A model generated the notes under the pieces. The model worked only from the letters and a program-made list of their open reading frames with translations, made no database searches and was not told where the DNA came from. The position numbers and the translations under genes are program-made. A stretch of DNA of 64,000 bases from Calycina herbarum. Its lineage: Eukaryota; Ascomycota; Leotiomycetes; Helotiales; Pezizellaceae. The stretch spans positions 310,001 to 374,000 of the forward strand of contig LLEY01000042.1 of the NCBI GenBank assembly GCA_001414485.1. The letters run 5' to 3'. Numbering within the stretch: position 1 is the first letter of the stretch; each line of letters begins with the position of its first letter. This document shows, piece by piece, positions 1-13,175 of the stretch.

Positions 1-446
1 ACGTATAAAATGAATCCCTCGTTCCAACTTGGGACGGTCCAGGTACCTACTTGGATTACACCACTTGTTCTGGTGGTGTTCGTCTCGGTTCTCGTTCCAA
101 ATACCAGTTTCTTGGGGCATCTGTGTGGTCTTGCTTTTGGATATGGTTGTAAGTTCTCTCCCTCCCCTCCCAGCGACAGCAAAAAAGTACAGGACTAATA
201 GGAGAAATAGGGGGACTGGGTTATCTCAAGTTTCTAGCACCACCAGAATGGGCACTCCGCTGGATCGAGGCGAAACTCAATTTACTTGGGCGATTACCGC
301 ATTACGTATCCGTTGATCAGAAGACTTATGGACGATTCGGGGTTCTGCCTACGACTAATAACGTGTCGAATATCAACTTGCCGACGGGGGATAGGATGCA
401 GGTTGAAATGGGTTTGGTGGGAAGTTCTCAAAGATTGGGACCTTGA
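1..446 (+). CDS. RBD2: Rhomboid-family intramembrane serine protease, C-terminal part (5' end outside window)
   Basis: The C-terminal portion of a Golgi-type rhomboid protease, a multi-pass membrane enzyme that cuts substrates within the bilayer. Exon 1 is open from the window edge to 148; the intron is 149-210 (GTAAGT donor, CTAAT branch, TAG acceptor); exon 2 is 211-446, ending in TGA. Visible features are a hydrophobic helix (ITPLVLVVFVSVLVP) followed by SFLGHLCGL, which carries the conserved catalytic histidine of the last core helix, then a glycine-rich turn. The tail contains LPHYVS and YGRFGVLPT, which I recall as typical of fungal Rbd2. The catalytic GxSG helix lies upstream of the window. 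The stop precedes the GAA1 start by 361 bp on the same strand. The assignment rests on the His-helix context and the tail motifs. Confidence 0.8.
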
Positions 447-807
447 GTGGGATGGATGGATTGGGTTAGGAGATTTCGAACTTGTCATTTGTATAGAAAA
501 ATAGCATTTTTGGCGTTTTTTTGGAGGGAGGTTTGGGTTGTAGGCAGCTAGGTATTGCATGCGTAATTGTTAGAGGGACATGTTTATATATGATATGTTA
601 GTAAGTAAGATATCGAATAAAATACTTGAAATCCATTTCTATTGAAAAGAAAGTTGGAAATACAATGACATTGTTTCACAAATTCAATCTCACCTCGGTA
701 CTTGACACCTTGATAGCTGATCGCGTCGCCTCACACATAAGCACTCTCCAAACCACCATGACGACCCCAATAACCCCGCCCTAAACCAGCACACCCCCTA
801 AACAAAA
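447..807. other. Intergenic region between RBD2 and GAA1
   Basis: A 361-bp spacer between two same-strand genes. It should hold the RBD2 3' UTR and the GAA1 promoter. The part just before the GAA1 start is C/A-rich. I see no gene, RNA or repeat in it. Confidence 0.6.
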
Positions 808-2968
808 ATGTCCGGTCTCCTAGGTTCGCTCTCCCCTCTCTCTTTCCCTTCCCTCCCATTTCCCCGTATCAGTTCACTGACCTTGCGCCCAGCATCCGGC
901 TCCCTACTCCGTCGCGACCCTCGAATCCTCAAACTCCCTCCCTACCTGTCTTTCCTCTGCATAGTCATTGGCGTCGCATGGCTACTGGTTCTGCCACTCG
1001 ATAACTACTCGAGGAAAACTTACATCTCGGAGAACGCGCTGTTGCCGGGACAGGTACATACTTATTTTGCGGGGAGCGATCAGAATGTCTTTCGGGGGTA
1101 TAAGAGGGAGGTCGATGCGCTGGAGGGGAAGGGGAATGTCGAGTATGTATAGCCTACCCTGTGTCTGGATAAGGGAGGGGAAATTGGTGTGGGAGGTGAA
1201 TGGGGGTAGAAGGGGAATTGGGGGAAGAAGAAGGAAGAGGGAAGGGGATTGGGGTGAGAATACTGGACTGACGTTTGAATAGGGTGAATGATAAATTGGA
1301 GGAATTCTTTAAGGCTTCTGGTCTTAAGGTTGCGAGACAGAAATATGAGTACACGAGTGCTGGGGAAACATATTCGGGAGAGAACATCTACGCTATTCTA
1401 CATGCTCCAAGAGGAGATGCTGAGGAAGCGATTGTACTTGTGGGAGCGTGGACGAATGTAGAGGGGGAGTTGAATAAGAGTGGTGTCGCACTTGTTCTTA
1501 CTCTGGCGAGATACTTCAAGAGTATTGTCAATCCTATCCTCTGCTTGGAACATTGGCTTACGGATATATAGGATGGTCGCTTTGGTCGAAAGATATCATC
1601 TTTCTGATTACAGCGGACAGTAGAGCTGGGCCTCAAGCTTGGGTAGATGCATACCATGATACTCACCAGAAGGGTATTCAATCTCTACCCGTAAAGAGCG
1701 GTGCTCTCCAAGGAGCAGTAGTAATCGACTACCCATTCGACCACCGCTTCGAATCAATCCACATAGTCTACGACGGCATAAACGGCCAACTCCCCAATCT
1801 CGACCTCCTAAACACAGTAGTAGCCATCGCCTCCGGCCAAATGGGCATCGGCGCCTCCCTCCAAAAAATGTGGCAACACACAGATACCTACAAAGACCGT
1901 CTCACAACCATGCTCCGCGGAATGATGAACCAAGGGCTCGGTCACGCCTCAGGCCCTCATAGCTCCTTCATCCCTTACCACGTCGACGCTATCACTCTTC
2001 AACCTTATGGCGAAGGATGGCAGGATGAAATGGCTATGGGACGGGTGATTGAAAGTACCTTTCGCAGTTTGAATAATTTGTTGGAGCATTTGCATCAGAG
2101 TTTCTTTTTTTATCTGTTGATGCAGAGTTCGAGGTTTGTTAGTATTGGGACTTATTTGCCGAGTGCTATGCTTGTGGCTGTGAATTTTACGATTATGGCT
2201 ATCTTTCTTTGGGTGAAGAGTGGATCTACGGCCAGTCCGGAGGCGAAAGTTGGTTCTACAGTTGAGAAATCTGGGCCTTTGGCTGTTGTTAAGAAGGGCG
2301 ATGCTGTTGCGCTTGTCACAGAGGAATTGTTAGAGACGAAGGAGAGAGATTTTTTTCTTCCTCTTGGTGTGGTTGTGGGTGTGCATTTCTTGGGTGTTTT
2401 GCCGCTTTATGTTTTTAATCATACTTCGCAGAATGTAAGTCCCCTCCTCCCCTCCCTCCCCAAAATTGAAAAGGTCAGATGCTGATTGAGAATAAAGATG
2501 CTCCCAGCAGTTTTCTACCTCTTCACCACCCTCAACCTCTTACTCCCCCCCTTAATTTCCCTCACCCTAACCAACTTCTTCTCCCCAACCCTTCAACAAT
2601 ACCAACTCCTGAAATCCTTCTCCCTCCTCTTCCTCGGCATGTTTCTTTCCGCTCTCGCAACATTGAATTTCTCCCTCGCCTTTTTGATTGGACTTCTCTC
2701 TGCGCCGCTTACTTATATCCAACCCTTCAAAAACAAGGCCATCACTGGGGTGTTTGTGGTCCTTATGGGGTTGCTGGCTCCTACTAGTGTGTTAATGGGG
2801 GGATGCTGGTATTGGGGATTGGGAGTTGGTGAGGTCCTGAAGGAGGCGGCTTTTGGATGGGATGTTTGGGGGATGAATACTCAGGTTTGTGTATGGTGTG
2901 TTTGGTGGCCAGGTTGGGTGGTGGGTGGGATACAGTTGTTTGGGCGGCCTAGAGGGGGGAAAGCTTGA
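808..2968 (+). CDS. GAA1: GPI transamidase complex subunit Gaa1
   Basis: Gaa1 is the ER-membrane subunit of the GPI transamidase (with Gpi8, Gpi16, Gpi17, Gab1) and helps present the GPI lipid during anchor attachment. Four exons: 808-1142, 1283-1521, 1572-2434, 2498-2968 (635 aa). Features: an N-terminal membrane helix at about residues 45-64 (YLSFLCIVIGVAWLLVLPL); a large luminal M28-peptidase-like domain including LVGAWTNVEGELNKSG and SLWSKDIIFLITADS; FRSLNNLLEHLHQSFFFYLL before a hydrophobic segment; then several C-terminal membrane helices. The second intron (1522-1571) is placed so that YFK-R-WSLW is continuous. The ATG at 808 gives the expected short cytosolic N-terminus. Length and architecture fit the family. 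Confidence 0.9.
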
Positions 2969-5900
2969 GTGGGAGGGAAGGGAAGGGGGTGTATGATAGA
3001 TTATTTGCGATGTATAGAGAAGTCATATTTTGGGATGCTAGCTCAAGACGGCAGACTGTGTCCATATCAACTTTTATTCGGCATGCACTGTCACTGATTT
3101 AAATACACAAGCCGGGACTCTGGAATTGGAACCACAAAATCGGAAATGAGTTTATGAGCGATTGCTGTACAGATTAGTGAACTACACCCCACTTTTTTTT
3201 GTTTTTGTTTTTTTTGGTCCCTTTGGACAGAATCTCTTTCTCGTTTTGATAGAGAAGTAGGAGTGGGAGGTATTTAGTCCCGCCGGTTATTTATGGATGG
3301 AGTTATAAAATCGACGGCAGGTCAATTTTCGACAGCAGATTGAGCGTTGCGGGTTCCAAAAACTCTCTGAAGCTGCTTGATCTCTTGTCGAGAGAAATTT
3401 CCTAGTCTCGTTAGATGTCAACGATTCCCGTTTTGGGTAAAGTTTCTTGAGATGGAAGTTCTCCCGAGTGGTCTCCAGTCAATTTACTCCCGGAGCATTT
3501 TGTTTTCGTTGGTGGTAAATCTTGGAGGGCTTCTTGGTTTTGTAGAGGGACTTCTGAAGGGTTTGTAGAAGTTTAAGGCGGTTCCTGATGGGTTCTTGAG
3601 GGGGGTAAAGTGTTTGGGAGTCCTAGATTCGAGTGTGAGAAGAGTTGAAGTTTTTGAGGAGGTGTGTGTATGATAGTACAAACTCAACGTTTTTATTTTC
3701 TAGTGCTTCAATTACAACATCTTGAAAGCATACGCGGGCCAAGGAATGGGTAGTACGTTGCAATAACCACTGTGTTGTTTGGGCAACATTCTTCCTTCCG
3801 CAGCTTGTTTCAATACACAAAGACTGATTGGTGAAGGATAAAGTTTTCTTTTGGTTTGCTTCTACAATAAGGAAGTTAAATAAAATAGAATTCTTATTCC
3901 CGTACTCTTAGTCTCTTTGGGAAAGGGGCGAAGAAGCTTTGGAGTTATTAGAGAGGGTCCTTTTTTTTTTTTTTTTTTTTTTTTTTTTGGTGACTTGATT
4001 CTATGATAGTACAAGATGGTGTTCTAATTCATATGTATGTGATTTGAAAACAGGAATTATTGATTTTCGTACGTCTCGCGACTCTCACTTATGTGGGCTG
4101 AGACAACCATAAAAAGGCCAACCAGTGATTCTAAAATTCTATGATATGTGGAAAAACTAGCATTTGGGTTGAAGAAATATTTTAATTGGTATCATTTATG
4201 AGGCCTAGGAACTTAGATTCTCGCAAGAAAAAGGTTCATTTAATCGCAGGTCAATATTTTGATACTTGAAACATCAACTATCAAGTCTTTAAAACCGTAC
4301 TAAGAACAGAGAAGTAGGCAAGGAGAATTATGACCAACGATAGGGCGCTGAGTTGGAAGTAGCTTATTTATTACTCTCTCTAGGGTCTTAAACACCTCTA
4401 TTGCGAACGAGTACTCTTGTCGAGTCCCTTGGTTTGCTTTTTTAATTGACTGCGAGACTCCATTTGAAGTAAAGTTTCTATCGATTTACGCTTGAATCAT
4501 ATGCTAGTGCCGATTCTTAATTGTATTTTGACATCTACTTGAGATTTTGGTTTATTTCTGTTTAAAATTTCCAACCTACGCATCGTAACCCAATTAAACT
4601 CTCAGTATTCCACCCATGTCTTAGATGCTTCTTTTTAAAGTGCCTTCCCATTTCACCATCCAGCATGTGACTTCGTTGTTCTTACTTCCATTGAGACCAA
4701 GTTGTTTGGATAGTCAAAGAATGCATGCTGGCGGCCAAGGAAGTTTGAAACCTCATAGTTTGAATATTGGTTTCAGATATCAGAACGCGTGTATGCTCTT
4801 GGATCGATTGATTGTTATTCTAGGTCTTTTCATCAACTTGTTTATTTGTGTTTTTCTCATTATAGCTAGGTCTGAACTCCACAATTGTAGTTCATTGAAT
4901 TTATTTAATCATGTTCAATTACACACCAGTTATGAATTAACTAATTCTGTTTAGACATATACCAACTTCATATTAAACCTATTAAATTAACGACTTGTAC
5001 AAATTTCTTAACTTCGCTTAAACGACCTAGTTATATCATATATTTCAGGGCAAGTATGTTCAGTAATTGTTACTGAGACAAGCATTCTAGTACTCTTAAA
5101 GAGCCGAACTTCATTTACTTAACTTAATTGTTTTTGCTATTCTCAGATAATATATTTTAATAAAATTGGTTTAGTGAATAAAACTTATAGATTCACGAGT
5201 TAAGATTCTAAAGTCGCAGCATAATTAATCAATCTCATAATTGACGAGTAAAGCACACCAGTTCCCGCTGTTATGAAAGGTGTTAAGCGAGTCTCTCTGT
5301 TTGCTTGCTTCTTGAACCTCTCTCTCAACTTGTAATCGCTTTCGGGGACCACAGCTTTTGTGTAAAATTGTTTTCAGCACTTCGGGTAATGGAAGTAAAT
5401 TATCCTAACCACCTGGAAGAATGGAACTTACTCTACTCCACTAAAAGTTTAGAAGGGAAATTGGGAGGTTGGATGTATGGTTTTATCGTGGATAAGTTCT
5501 AGATCACATGTTCCTAGTTCCCATTGAAAAGAAAAAGGTGTAGGTACCAATCTATTTAATAATCTACCCCTAGACTCCGCTACTATTTCACGATTTCCAC
5601 ACTGTTCAATCTCATTACCTTCTTCTGCTATTGATATGCCACCTTTTTAGTCTTCTTCTTTATGGTTCTAGGCATGACAGAGTCAATATTCAAGCACCAG
5701 GATAAATCCAAAACATTACAACAGATTCCAGCCAACTTTATTTGTAGATTCCAGCAATTTACGGTCGAAATATGCGCTACCGTCGATTCTAGGCTATAAT
5801 TTCATTATACTTAAAAGATTCTTTTGTATTCCATAAACCTTTGGAGAAACCTCGGCTGTGGAGGGGGATTCACAGTCCTGATATGAACCCCTTCTCCTAA

Positions 5901-8900
5901 TGACGGTCCAAATATCTTGGTTGATGTTGCAATCTTTAGCCTGTCTAGGAGATGCTTTCGCCTCAAGCCTTTTTTATCTTCAAGCTGCTTGTTTCCCCCC
6001 TGCTCCACTGGAATTTTCTCTTTGTGAAGTTTATTAGTTGATGTTTTTACTGTTATGAAATTAATTAAGCGAGTCTCTGCTAACCGTGCCAGAGAATTTG
6101 AGGGGGAGATTGAAAGAAGCCACACGATTATATCCACTTGATAGGATTCATGTTTCCTACTCTCTAATCAAGTAGAGGCTATGTCTAGTGGCGGGAAAAT
6201 TGGTATGTAAACAATGAATCCCGAACTTCTGCATAGGCATCTTTTCAAAGGTTCTCGAGATGCTTTGTAGTAGTATCCAAAGGGAAAAAAAGGATCCGAC
6301 TTTGAGAGCTAAAACAGTCTGTAAAGTCACGTGCCTGGAACGAGCCTTTGAAAAACCTGGCACTGTCGTATTTATAATATCTCAACCTTACTATCTTCTC
6401 TCTATAACAAGAACACCAATTTTGAGAAGAGCATTAGTTCGTTCCCACGTCATAGACTTGGAAAATTGCACATTATGGTTCGCTGTCATAGGTATGGAAA
6501 ACAGACCAGTACCATTGTATCAGGGTCCCTCAAGTCTTGTTTTCTTTCCTGTTGAGAGTTGTAATTCTCAAACCTCTACTGTCAAAATTAGAAGTATTGT
6601 CAATTTCACTTTTCATTTATTCATGGATCTCTTGTTAAGGTCTTAAGTGAGTTCAGTTCTGTGCTTTTATATTAATGGCGCGCATTTTGTAGAAGTACCA
6701 GCACTTTTAAAATTCTTGTCTGATCCAAGAACCTTCTGCACCGAAGCAAGAAGCTCCAACGCTAGTTGGCAAAAGTTGTCTGTTGTCCCACATATGCTAG
6801 ACTCTTTGAGCTCTTTTTATTTCAAAAATCCGGTCCCTCCTCTCTCAATCTACTAGATTAGTCCAAGTCAGAAGAAATGCAGTAAAATAAATCACTGCTC
6901 AACTTAGACTTTCATTTGAGATGTGGATCGATGTTTTGAATGTGCTTTAGTGCCAATATATCACTTGTAGGGGATTTAAGGAGGGGAATTGAATCAGAAC
7001 GCTTTATCTGAAGGAAAATTTTCCAAAATTGAAGAAGCCCGGATGACAATTAGAGCGAAAATTTATAATGATTGAAGAATAGTACTGACAAGTCTTTTTT
7101 GTTGTTGAATTTCTAGTAAGATAAAATACAGATGAAAAAGCGCTCCTATGAACCATTTCCCAGAGTAAAAAGATAAAAGCTGGAAACAATTCAACAAATA
7201 GGTTATGCTACTACTGCCAAGTTGAAGTTCTAAACTCATGACGTAGAGTGGCTAAAGATTTTTGTTTAGAAGTTAGATGGAACAAACTTGCAGGAGGCCT
7301 TTGAAGCCATATTCAACCATCTGAAGAGTGAACTACCTGCTCTGAGGTTGGTTCAGTGGTCTTTATTCGCATTCCCAAGTTTCTCTTACTCTGCAGAGTA
7401 TTTTTGGTGCTTTTAAATTGTGGGGTGGATTTTGGCTGAGTGTTAGTAAGTATGGGAACCTGTCAAAATCTAACTCTAAAATTTGTTGTGTCAAGTTAAG
7501 AGAAAAAGAATACGAACCTTCTCTTATTCCCGAGAAGGATGAAATAAAATTGGGTTTTGAAAGAATAAGAGGTTTACAAGGGTTTGTGGAAACAAGTTTG
7601 GGGAACTCAAGAATCGACACTAGGCGACTTTCGGTATTAGATTGTACCATGGTGTACCTTGATTCAAAGGGAACAGGGGAACTAAGTTGCAAAGATTAAG
7701 TATAGAGAGACATGTACATCAGCGTCTTAGGTCCTAAATTTTCTCTAGCAGTTATTGTGTCAAATCTTGAAACCCGGTGCTAAAATCAAGTTTCTGCTGT
7801 CTTCTCTCGTCACTCTAGGTAATTAAATGGTTCGTAATTACCTTAAAAGATAAATTTTGGACTTAATCGAAGCTTTCTCAAGAATACACTAAAATTCATT
7901 CAATGATACACAATCACAAGTTTAACATTCGACGGTAGCCCAAATTTCGACAATAAGAAAGCTTACTGCTCCAAAGTATGAACTCGTCTCTTGGACTTCT
8001 CAAAAATTGAAAGAGTAAGTTATCTTGGATTATTCGCCGTCAAAAGAGGGAATCAATTTATTCTGTGAAAATGAACAGCCTTTCAATCCAGGCGAGAATG
8101 CAGCCAACAGCTTCATAAGTCTCTTTGCTTGAGCAGACACAGTACTGAACTCAATGGGGTTTTATATAGGAGACATCCATACTGTTATATACTATATACG
8201 CGATTCCTCAACAAACTTGTAACGTGTTAACTTTGTATTTAAGATTCGTAACATTTATTTTTGTTCACCAGAAGGTCTTTTCGAATCCACTGACTACTTA
8301 CAGTCAGAAATATGAGAGGGGCTGTTTTCGACCAGATGCTTCGTTGATCTTTTGGTAGTGCAGAGAGGACTTAACGATGACAGGCTTGCCTGAATTCTTA
8401 CACAGAAACAGGATGTGAAAAAGTTGATAGAACGTGTTCTATATTTCAAGCAAGCATCTTCAAGTCAAGTCCACCATGTTGATACCTAGTGGGAAAGGAG
8501 TAGAGAGCGAAATGATAGAATGCTAGGTGTTTAGAAGCGTCGGAATCTCGAGATAAATAGAGTCATGATATTCGAGAATCCTCAAAATCCCTTGACTGTT
8601 TGTAGGAAACAACAGATGTTTGAGTCGAAAACCTAATTTGGTCATTTGCGGCCTTTCACTCTTCACTCCTAACTAAGTGAAGAATAAATATAATTAAGAA
8701 TGAAATCCCAAAGATCAGGTATCAAGCACGATGATGAGAAGATGGTCGATGGTTGTCTGCGGGTGTAGGCCATGCAGTGATATTATTAATCCACTACTCA
8801 AAGGTTTCACAATATCCCCAAAAAAAAAGCACCTTTAAAAAGAAATCACACCAGAGATCCTTCAACACCTCAAAATATTCAGCATTTGACAGCAACCGAA

Positions 8901-9806
8901 TACTCGGCAATAAAACAACAAGATTCAAAATCCACAAAGAACAAGCGAAGTACAGCTTATAAACCAGTTTGCCCTCCCCCTCTCTTTCTCCGATGAGTAA
9001 TAGGTGAAAATAGGTCCCTGAAATTGCTGGACCACGAGAGGAAGAAAACCCAGCGTGGTGTGGCTGCAGGGGGTGGATTAACAGTGTAGGGCTTGTCACT
9101 ACAACCCCGTAACATCTTTTATGTGTATTATTCGTCTGTTGTAGACTGACTTCGCTAGACAATGGGATCAATTTGATACAGTCGTAGGATGCATGGTAAA
9201 GGCACGCAGAGAGGGTGGCATATACAGCTGCAGAACAGCACTAGGAAAACGATGTCATGCCTTCTCTAACATAGTAAGTTTTGAGCATCAGAGTGTCAGA
9301 GCATTCAAAACTAATCTCGTAGCAGAGAAATTATTACAAGGGGAAACCAAAATAAAGTAATACACAATTGCAAATATTGTTCTAGAGGATCTAGGAGAAT
9401 CAAGAAACTATCTTTTTAATTCCCCTAAACCTTCCCGAACAAGGCTTTTAATTATCTTTTGTACAAGCAAAGTGAAAGTAGGTGTTCACAGAGTAACGCC
9501 CACTTCTCTTACTTCAGATTGAACTAAAACAAGACCGGAGGAAAGATATATGCGCAAGATCAAACTGATTGGTAGTAAAAGTTGAAATCTTTTGGGTCCA
9601 AGTCGATATCCCAACGGCTACTTGGCCTGAATCCCGGGTGTACGGGGGTAATTAGGAATTTCTCTTGAATTCAAGGTCTGCTCTGAAGTTTTCTCCCCGA
9701 ATCATCATGAGACCATTTGCCAATGCATTGTCCCATTGGTCGTAGAGATCTATTTTTACATGCCAGTGCCCGTATTAAGTCAATCCAGACGCCATGCCAT
9801 GCCAAA
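2969..9806. other. 6.8-kb AT-rich gene-free block
   Basis: This stretch between GAA1 and RPN9 has no conserved coding segment on either strand. All open frames are short, lack recognisable motifs and are not linked by convincing introns. The sequence is AT-rich from about 3.0 to 9.6 kb and contains a 28-nt T run (3961-3988). A roughly 25-bp imperfect direct repeat occurs at 5272 and 6053 (shared TTAAGCGAGTCTCT), and there are short stretches resembling sequence in the islands at 58.8 and 61.8 kb. The simplest reading is decayed repetitive DNA. The composition would suit RIP, but I could not compute RIP indices. Confidence 0.6.
3961..3988. repeat. Poly-T tract
   Basis: An uninterrupted run of 28 T within the AT-rich block. 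It could be a simple-sequence expansion, or the reverse-complement poly(A) tail of a retroposed copy. No neighbouring coding remnant supports the second idea. Confidence 0.9.
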
Positions 9807-11048
9807 TCAAGCAGCCCAAACATCCTGCCCCTTCTTCTCGATCCAGTGGCCCAAAGAGTTGACACTAGAATCCCATTCTTCCAATCTCGAACGCATGCCG
9901 TTGATCTGGCCCATATCCAGTACCTTTGGCTGCACCCAGTTGATTCTCGCAATCTCGTCAACTTGATCAATGCTTCCTCGAAGAAGCCCCAAGCTCAAAG
10001 CCTTCATGATCAAGTGCTCGATCTCATCTGGTCGAACCTTGGTCTCCTCTGCGATGGTACGGAATGACATGGCACGGTCGTGAGGTGGTCTTCGGAAAAC
10101 GGTCTCTGTCAAAGCCGCCAAATAGATCTTTTGCCGTAATCCATCACGGTGCTCCGCGAGCAAAGGGTTTGATGAAATGTGACCAGCCAAGACATCGTAT
10201 GCAGCCAAATCTCCTCTGTTGAAAGCAAAGAGAAGATCGCGGAGCCAAGAATCATCCTTCGTCAGGGTATCGAGAATTGGATGTAATAATAGCTCTCCGA
10301 AGTTGTAGATGGTATCCGAGATCAAAGCTGCTATGCTGAGATCGTATGCCCGATTTCTTCGCTCTTGAGGAGTCAAGTCGTTTAGCTCGATACATGCCAA
10401 ATAGAGGAGGGCGTTTCGATAGTATGCGGCAAAGTCGGATTTAGACTGTCTATTGTTAGGATATCTCTCGAGAGCTTACAGAATCCACAAACCTGATAGT
10501 ACTCTGCATTGACACGGTAGAAGGAAGCGTGAACAATAGTTTCGACTGAATCGAAGCCATCTAGAATCTTTTCTGATTTATCGAGATCCTTTCTCGTGCC
10601 CTCCAAATCCTTAAGCTCCAACTTGACAGTTGCCACTGCCACTGTTGCGTATACATGGGCGTCTTGTGAGTTTGGGTTGTCGACTTTCTTCGCTACTGAT
10701 TCAAGGAAGGATAGGCGTTCTTGCGAATCTGCAAAAGAAGAGTAAGTAATCTGTTTTTCCGTTTAGATAGCCACCCTTACCTCTACATTGTGATGCGGCA
10801 CTTAGTGCAAGGGTAACAAGCTTCAACTGGTTGATCTTGTCTGCGAAAGTGAGGATGAAGGTCTTGTAGAAGGGAAGTCGTTGAGGAGCGCTCTCTTTAG
10901 TCTGAAAGAATTCCACCAAAGCATCGGTCAACTGATGCCATAACTTTCGCTCCCATAGATCTTCGAAGGTAATATAGAGATGTTGTGAGTCTGCGGGGGC
11001 GGCATCTCTCTGCTCGGCGAGAAAGTCTGGGATGGTATCGACGTTCAT
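9807..11048 (-). CDS. RPN9: 26S proteasome regulatory subunit Rpn9 (PCI protein of the lid)
   Basis: Rpn9 (human PSMD13) is a structural PCI-domain subunit of the 19S lid that helps assemble the 26S proteasome. Exons on the minus strand: 11048-10781, 10728-10493, 10445-9807 (380 aa). The N-terminal helical repeats begin with IPDFLAEQRDAAP and WERKLWHQLTDAL. The C-terminal PCI/winged-helix part includes MSFRTIAEETKVRPDEIEHL and ends INWVQPKVLD...GMRSRLEEW, a typical Rpn9 tail. The second intron uses the distal acceptor (ending ACAG at 10446); the nearer TAG would introduce a stop. The ATG at 11048 is the first in frame, since the open frame upstream has no ATG. It is divergent from the complex I gene across 275 bp. 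Confidence 0.9.
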
Positions 11049-11323
11049 GATGGGCTGTTTCCGCCAGGTATTTCGAGATTCGGCGATGTTTTGGGAGAGG
11101 AAGTTTTTGTGGTTGTTGAGGTTGATGGAATTCGCGTCAATCGCAACCTTGAGCTCCGTCTGGCAGCACTCCAGCCAGCCTTGGGCGACAGGCACCAGTT
11201 AGCGCGTCCTGCCGAGCTTTGGTGGACCGGGGGGTCTGCCGGAGCACATCAACGACCTCCCGTTCAATCATACAGCAACAATTTAAAAGCTTCACTCAAT
11301 TGAACTTGAGGAAATCCGCAGCG
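11049..11323. promoter_or_regulatory. Divergent promoter, RPN9 / complex I 40-kDa subunit
   Basis: This 275-bp interval separates two oppositely transcribed housekeeping genes and must contain both 5' UTRs and core promoters. The centre is GC-rich (CCTGCCGAGC, GGACCGGGGGG). I cannot assign specific factor sites. Confidence 0.6.
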
Positions 11324-12835
11324 ATGCAGAAGTCCTGCGGATCGTTAGCCATGAATGGCCTCCGGGCTGCCAGCCGGAAAGCGCCCATGGCCAATTCTGC
11401 TCCAAGAAGAGCCATCTCTGACATTACCATCACACGAACCGGAAAGCCCATCATTCGGACACAGGGTGGCAGGTTAGTACTCTTCCTAAGTCAATTGGTT
11501 TCCATGCTAATAGATACCGCTATAGATCTTCTCTTGGAGGTATGTGACTCCCATGCGATTGGCCTGGCGCCATACTCAACGATTTCTAGGACACACTGTT
11601 ACGGTTTTCGGCGCAACTGGCTTCTTGGGACGATACATCGTGAATAGACTTGGTACGCTACCCTGGGATTGGAATGCTGGTGGAATATTGGGACTGATTG
11701 GTTTATACAGCCAGACAAGGATGTACGGTTATTGTACCCTTCAGAGATGAAATGGCAAAGCGCCATTTGAAGGTTTCTGGAGATTTGGGACGGGTTATTT
11801 TCATGGTACTCGGAAATCTTGAATACAATGCATGGGGAAGTGCTGACGAAATTTTAAGGAATACGACCTCCGAAATACTCCATCGTTGGAGGAGAGCGTT
11901 AGACACTCTGATGTGGTTTACAATCTCGTTGGCCGAAACTACCCCACCAAGTAAGCTTGAAAAAAGTAATAAAAAGGAAGAATATGACACTGATGCTATT
12001 ACAGGAACTTCGATTTGGAAGATGTTCATGTTGAGGGTGCTGAACGTATTGCGGAAGCAGTTGCCAAGTACGATGTAGACCGATTCATCCATGTTTCTTC
12101 TTTCAACGCAGACCTCAACTCGTCCTCGGAGTTCTTCAGAACCAAGGTGAGAAATAAAAGCCTAAGTAAAAGATTGTTACTGACATTCATAGGCGCGAGG
12201 GGAAGCTGTAGTACGAGACATTTTCCCGGAAACCACAATCGTCAGACCAGCCCCATTATTTGGTTTCGAGGATCGTCTACTCCACAAACTCGCAGGCGTA
12301 ACCAACATTATCACATCAAATCACATGCAAGAGCGTTACTGGCCTGTCCATGCTATCGATGTTGGTATGGCTCTTGAAAAGATGCTCCAAGATGATAGCA
12401 CCGCCCAACAAACCTACGAATTGTACGGACCAAAGAATTACTCAACAGCAGAAATTGCTGCCCTTGTTGATAGAGAAATCATCAAACACCGCCGACACGT
12501 CAATGTTCCAAAGGCGATCATCAAGCCAATTGCTAGTGTCATTGAAAAGGCTCTTTGGTGGAATATCTTGTCCGCTGATGAGATTGAGCGGGAGTTCATT
12601 GATCAGACCATTGATCCTACAGCAAAGACATTCAAGGATCTCGGAATTGAGCCAGCGGAGTTGAGCAGTCTTACATTCCACTACTTGGTAAGTTACCCCT
12701 TTTTTCTTCAAGATCGCAGTACTAACAATTTTATAGCAAGGGTATAGAAGCTCGTCATACAACGACTTGCCACCAGCGACCGAGCGTGAGAAGAGGGAAG
12801 AGAAGAAGTATTTACATGTCATCGACGATCAGTAG
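11324..12835 (+). CDS. NUO40: NADH:ubiquinone oxidoreductase 40-kDa subunit (NDUFA9/NUO-40 type)
   Basis: An accessory matrix-side subunit of mitochondrial complex I with an SDR-like Rossmann fold that binds NADPH. Eight exons: 11324-11472, 11526-11539, 11590-11652, 11711-11805, 11859-11950, 12005-12146, 12193-12687, 12737-12835 (382 aa). The N-terminus is rich in Arg/Ser/Ala (GLRAASRKAPMANSAPRRA), as in a mitochondrial presequence. The Rossmann glycine motif GATGFLG is at about residues 62-68, followed by VYNLVGRNYPT and FIHVSSFNAD. Exon 2 is only 14 nt (encoding SSLG) and is needed to join TQGGR to GHTVTVFGATG in frame. The acceptor of intron 4 is AAG. The family match and the continuous frame across seven introns make the model secure. 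Confidence 0.92.
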
Positions 12836-13175
12836 TTTCTTTGCTCGAGAAGGCGTGTATTTACACCGGAGTTTTGATTGTACATAAGCAAAATTAGAAA
12901 GGAAACTTTGATTATTGGAAGCACCCAAGTGCATAAAAATGTGCGAAAGGCCTTGCAACTAGAAAAAATATCTTCGTGAGACTGTCAGAGGTGAACTAAA
13001 AACTCAATACTCTTCTCCAATACCTAGGTGAATGAGGACCAACTAGTTGAGATTATCTAGTGGAGTAAGTGCTCCTCGAGAGCCAAACCCGGCAAAATCT
13101 CGTCATCAAAACTCGGAACACCAAAAAATCACATCGGAACAACCAGCACGGCAACCATCGCCAACACAACTCAAA
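12836..13175. other. Intergenic region before the methyltransferase gene
   Basis: A 340-bp spacer between two same-strand genes, presumably the 3' UTR of the complex I gene followed by the promoter and A/C-rich 5' UTR of the EFM5-like gene. I see nothing else in it. Confidence 0.55.

Noticed and set aside
9600..9660. tRNA-like GC-rich segment (GGCCTGAATCCCGGG)
   Set aside because: It cannot be folded by eye into a cloverleaf, and A- and B-box promoters are missing. I found no convincing tRNA or rRNA gene in the window.
10701..11195. Upstream extension of RPN9 to 11195
   Set aside because: The frame start there is GTG, not ATG. The first in-frame ATG at 11048 gives the family-typical N-terminus.
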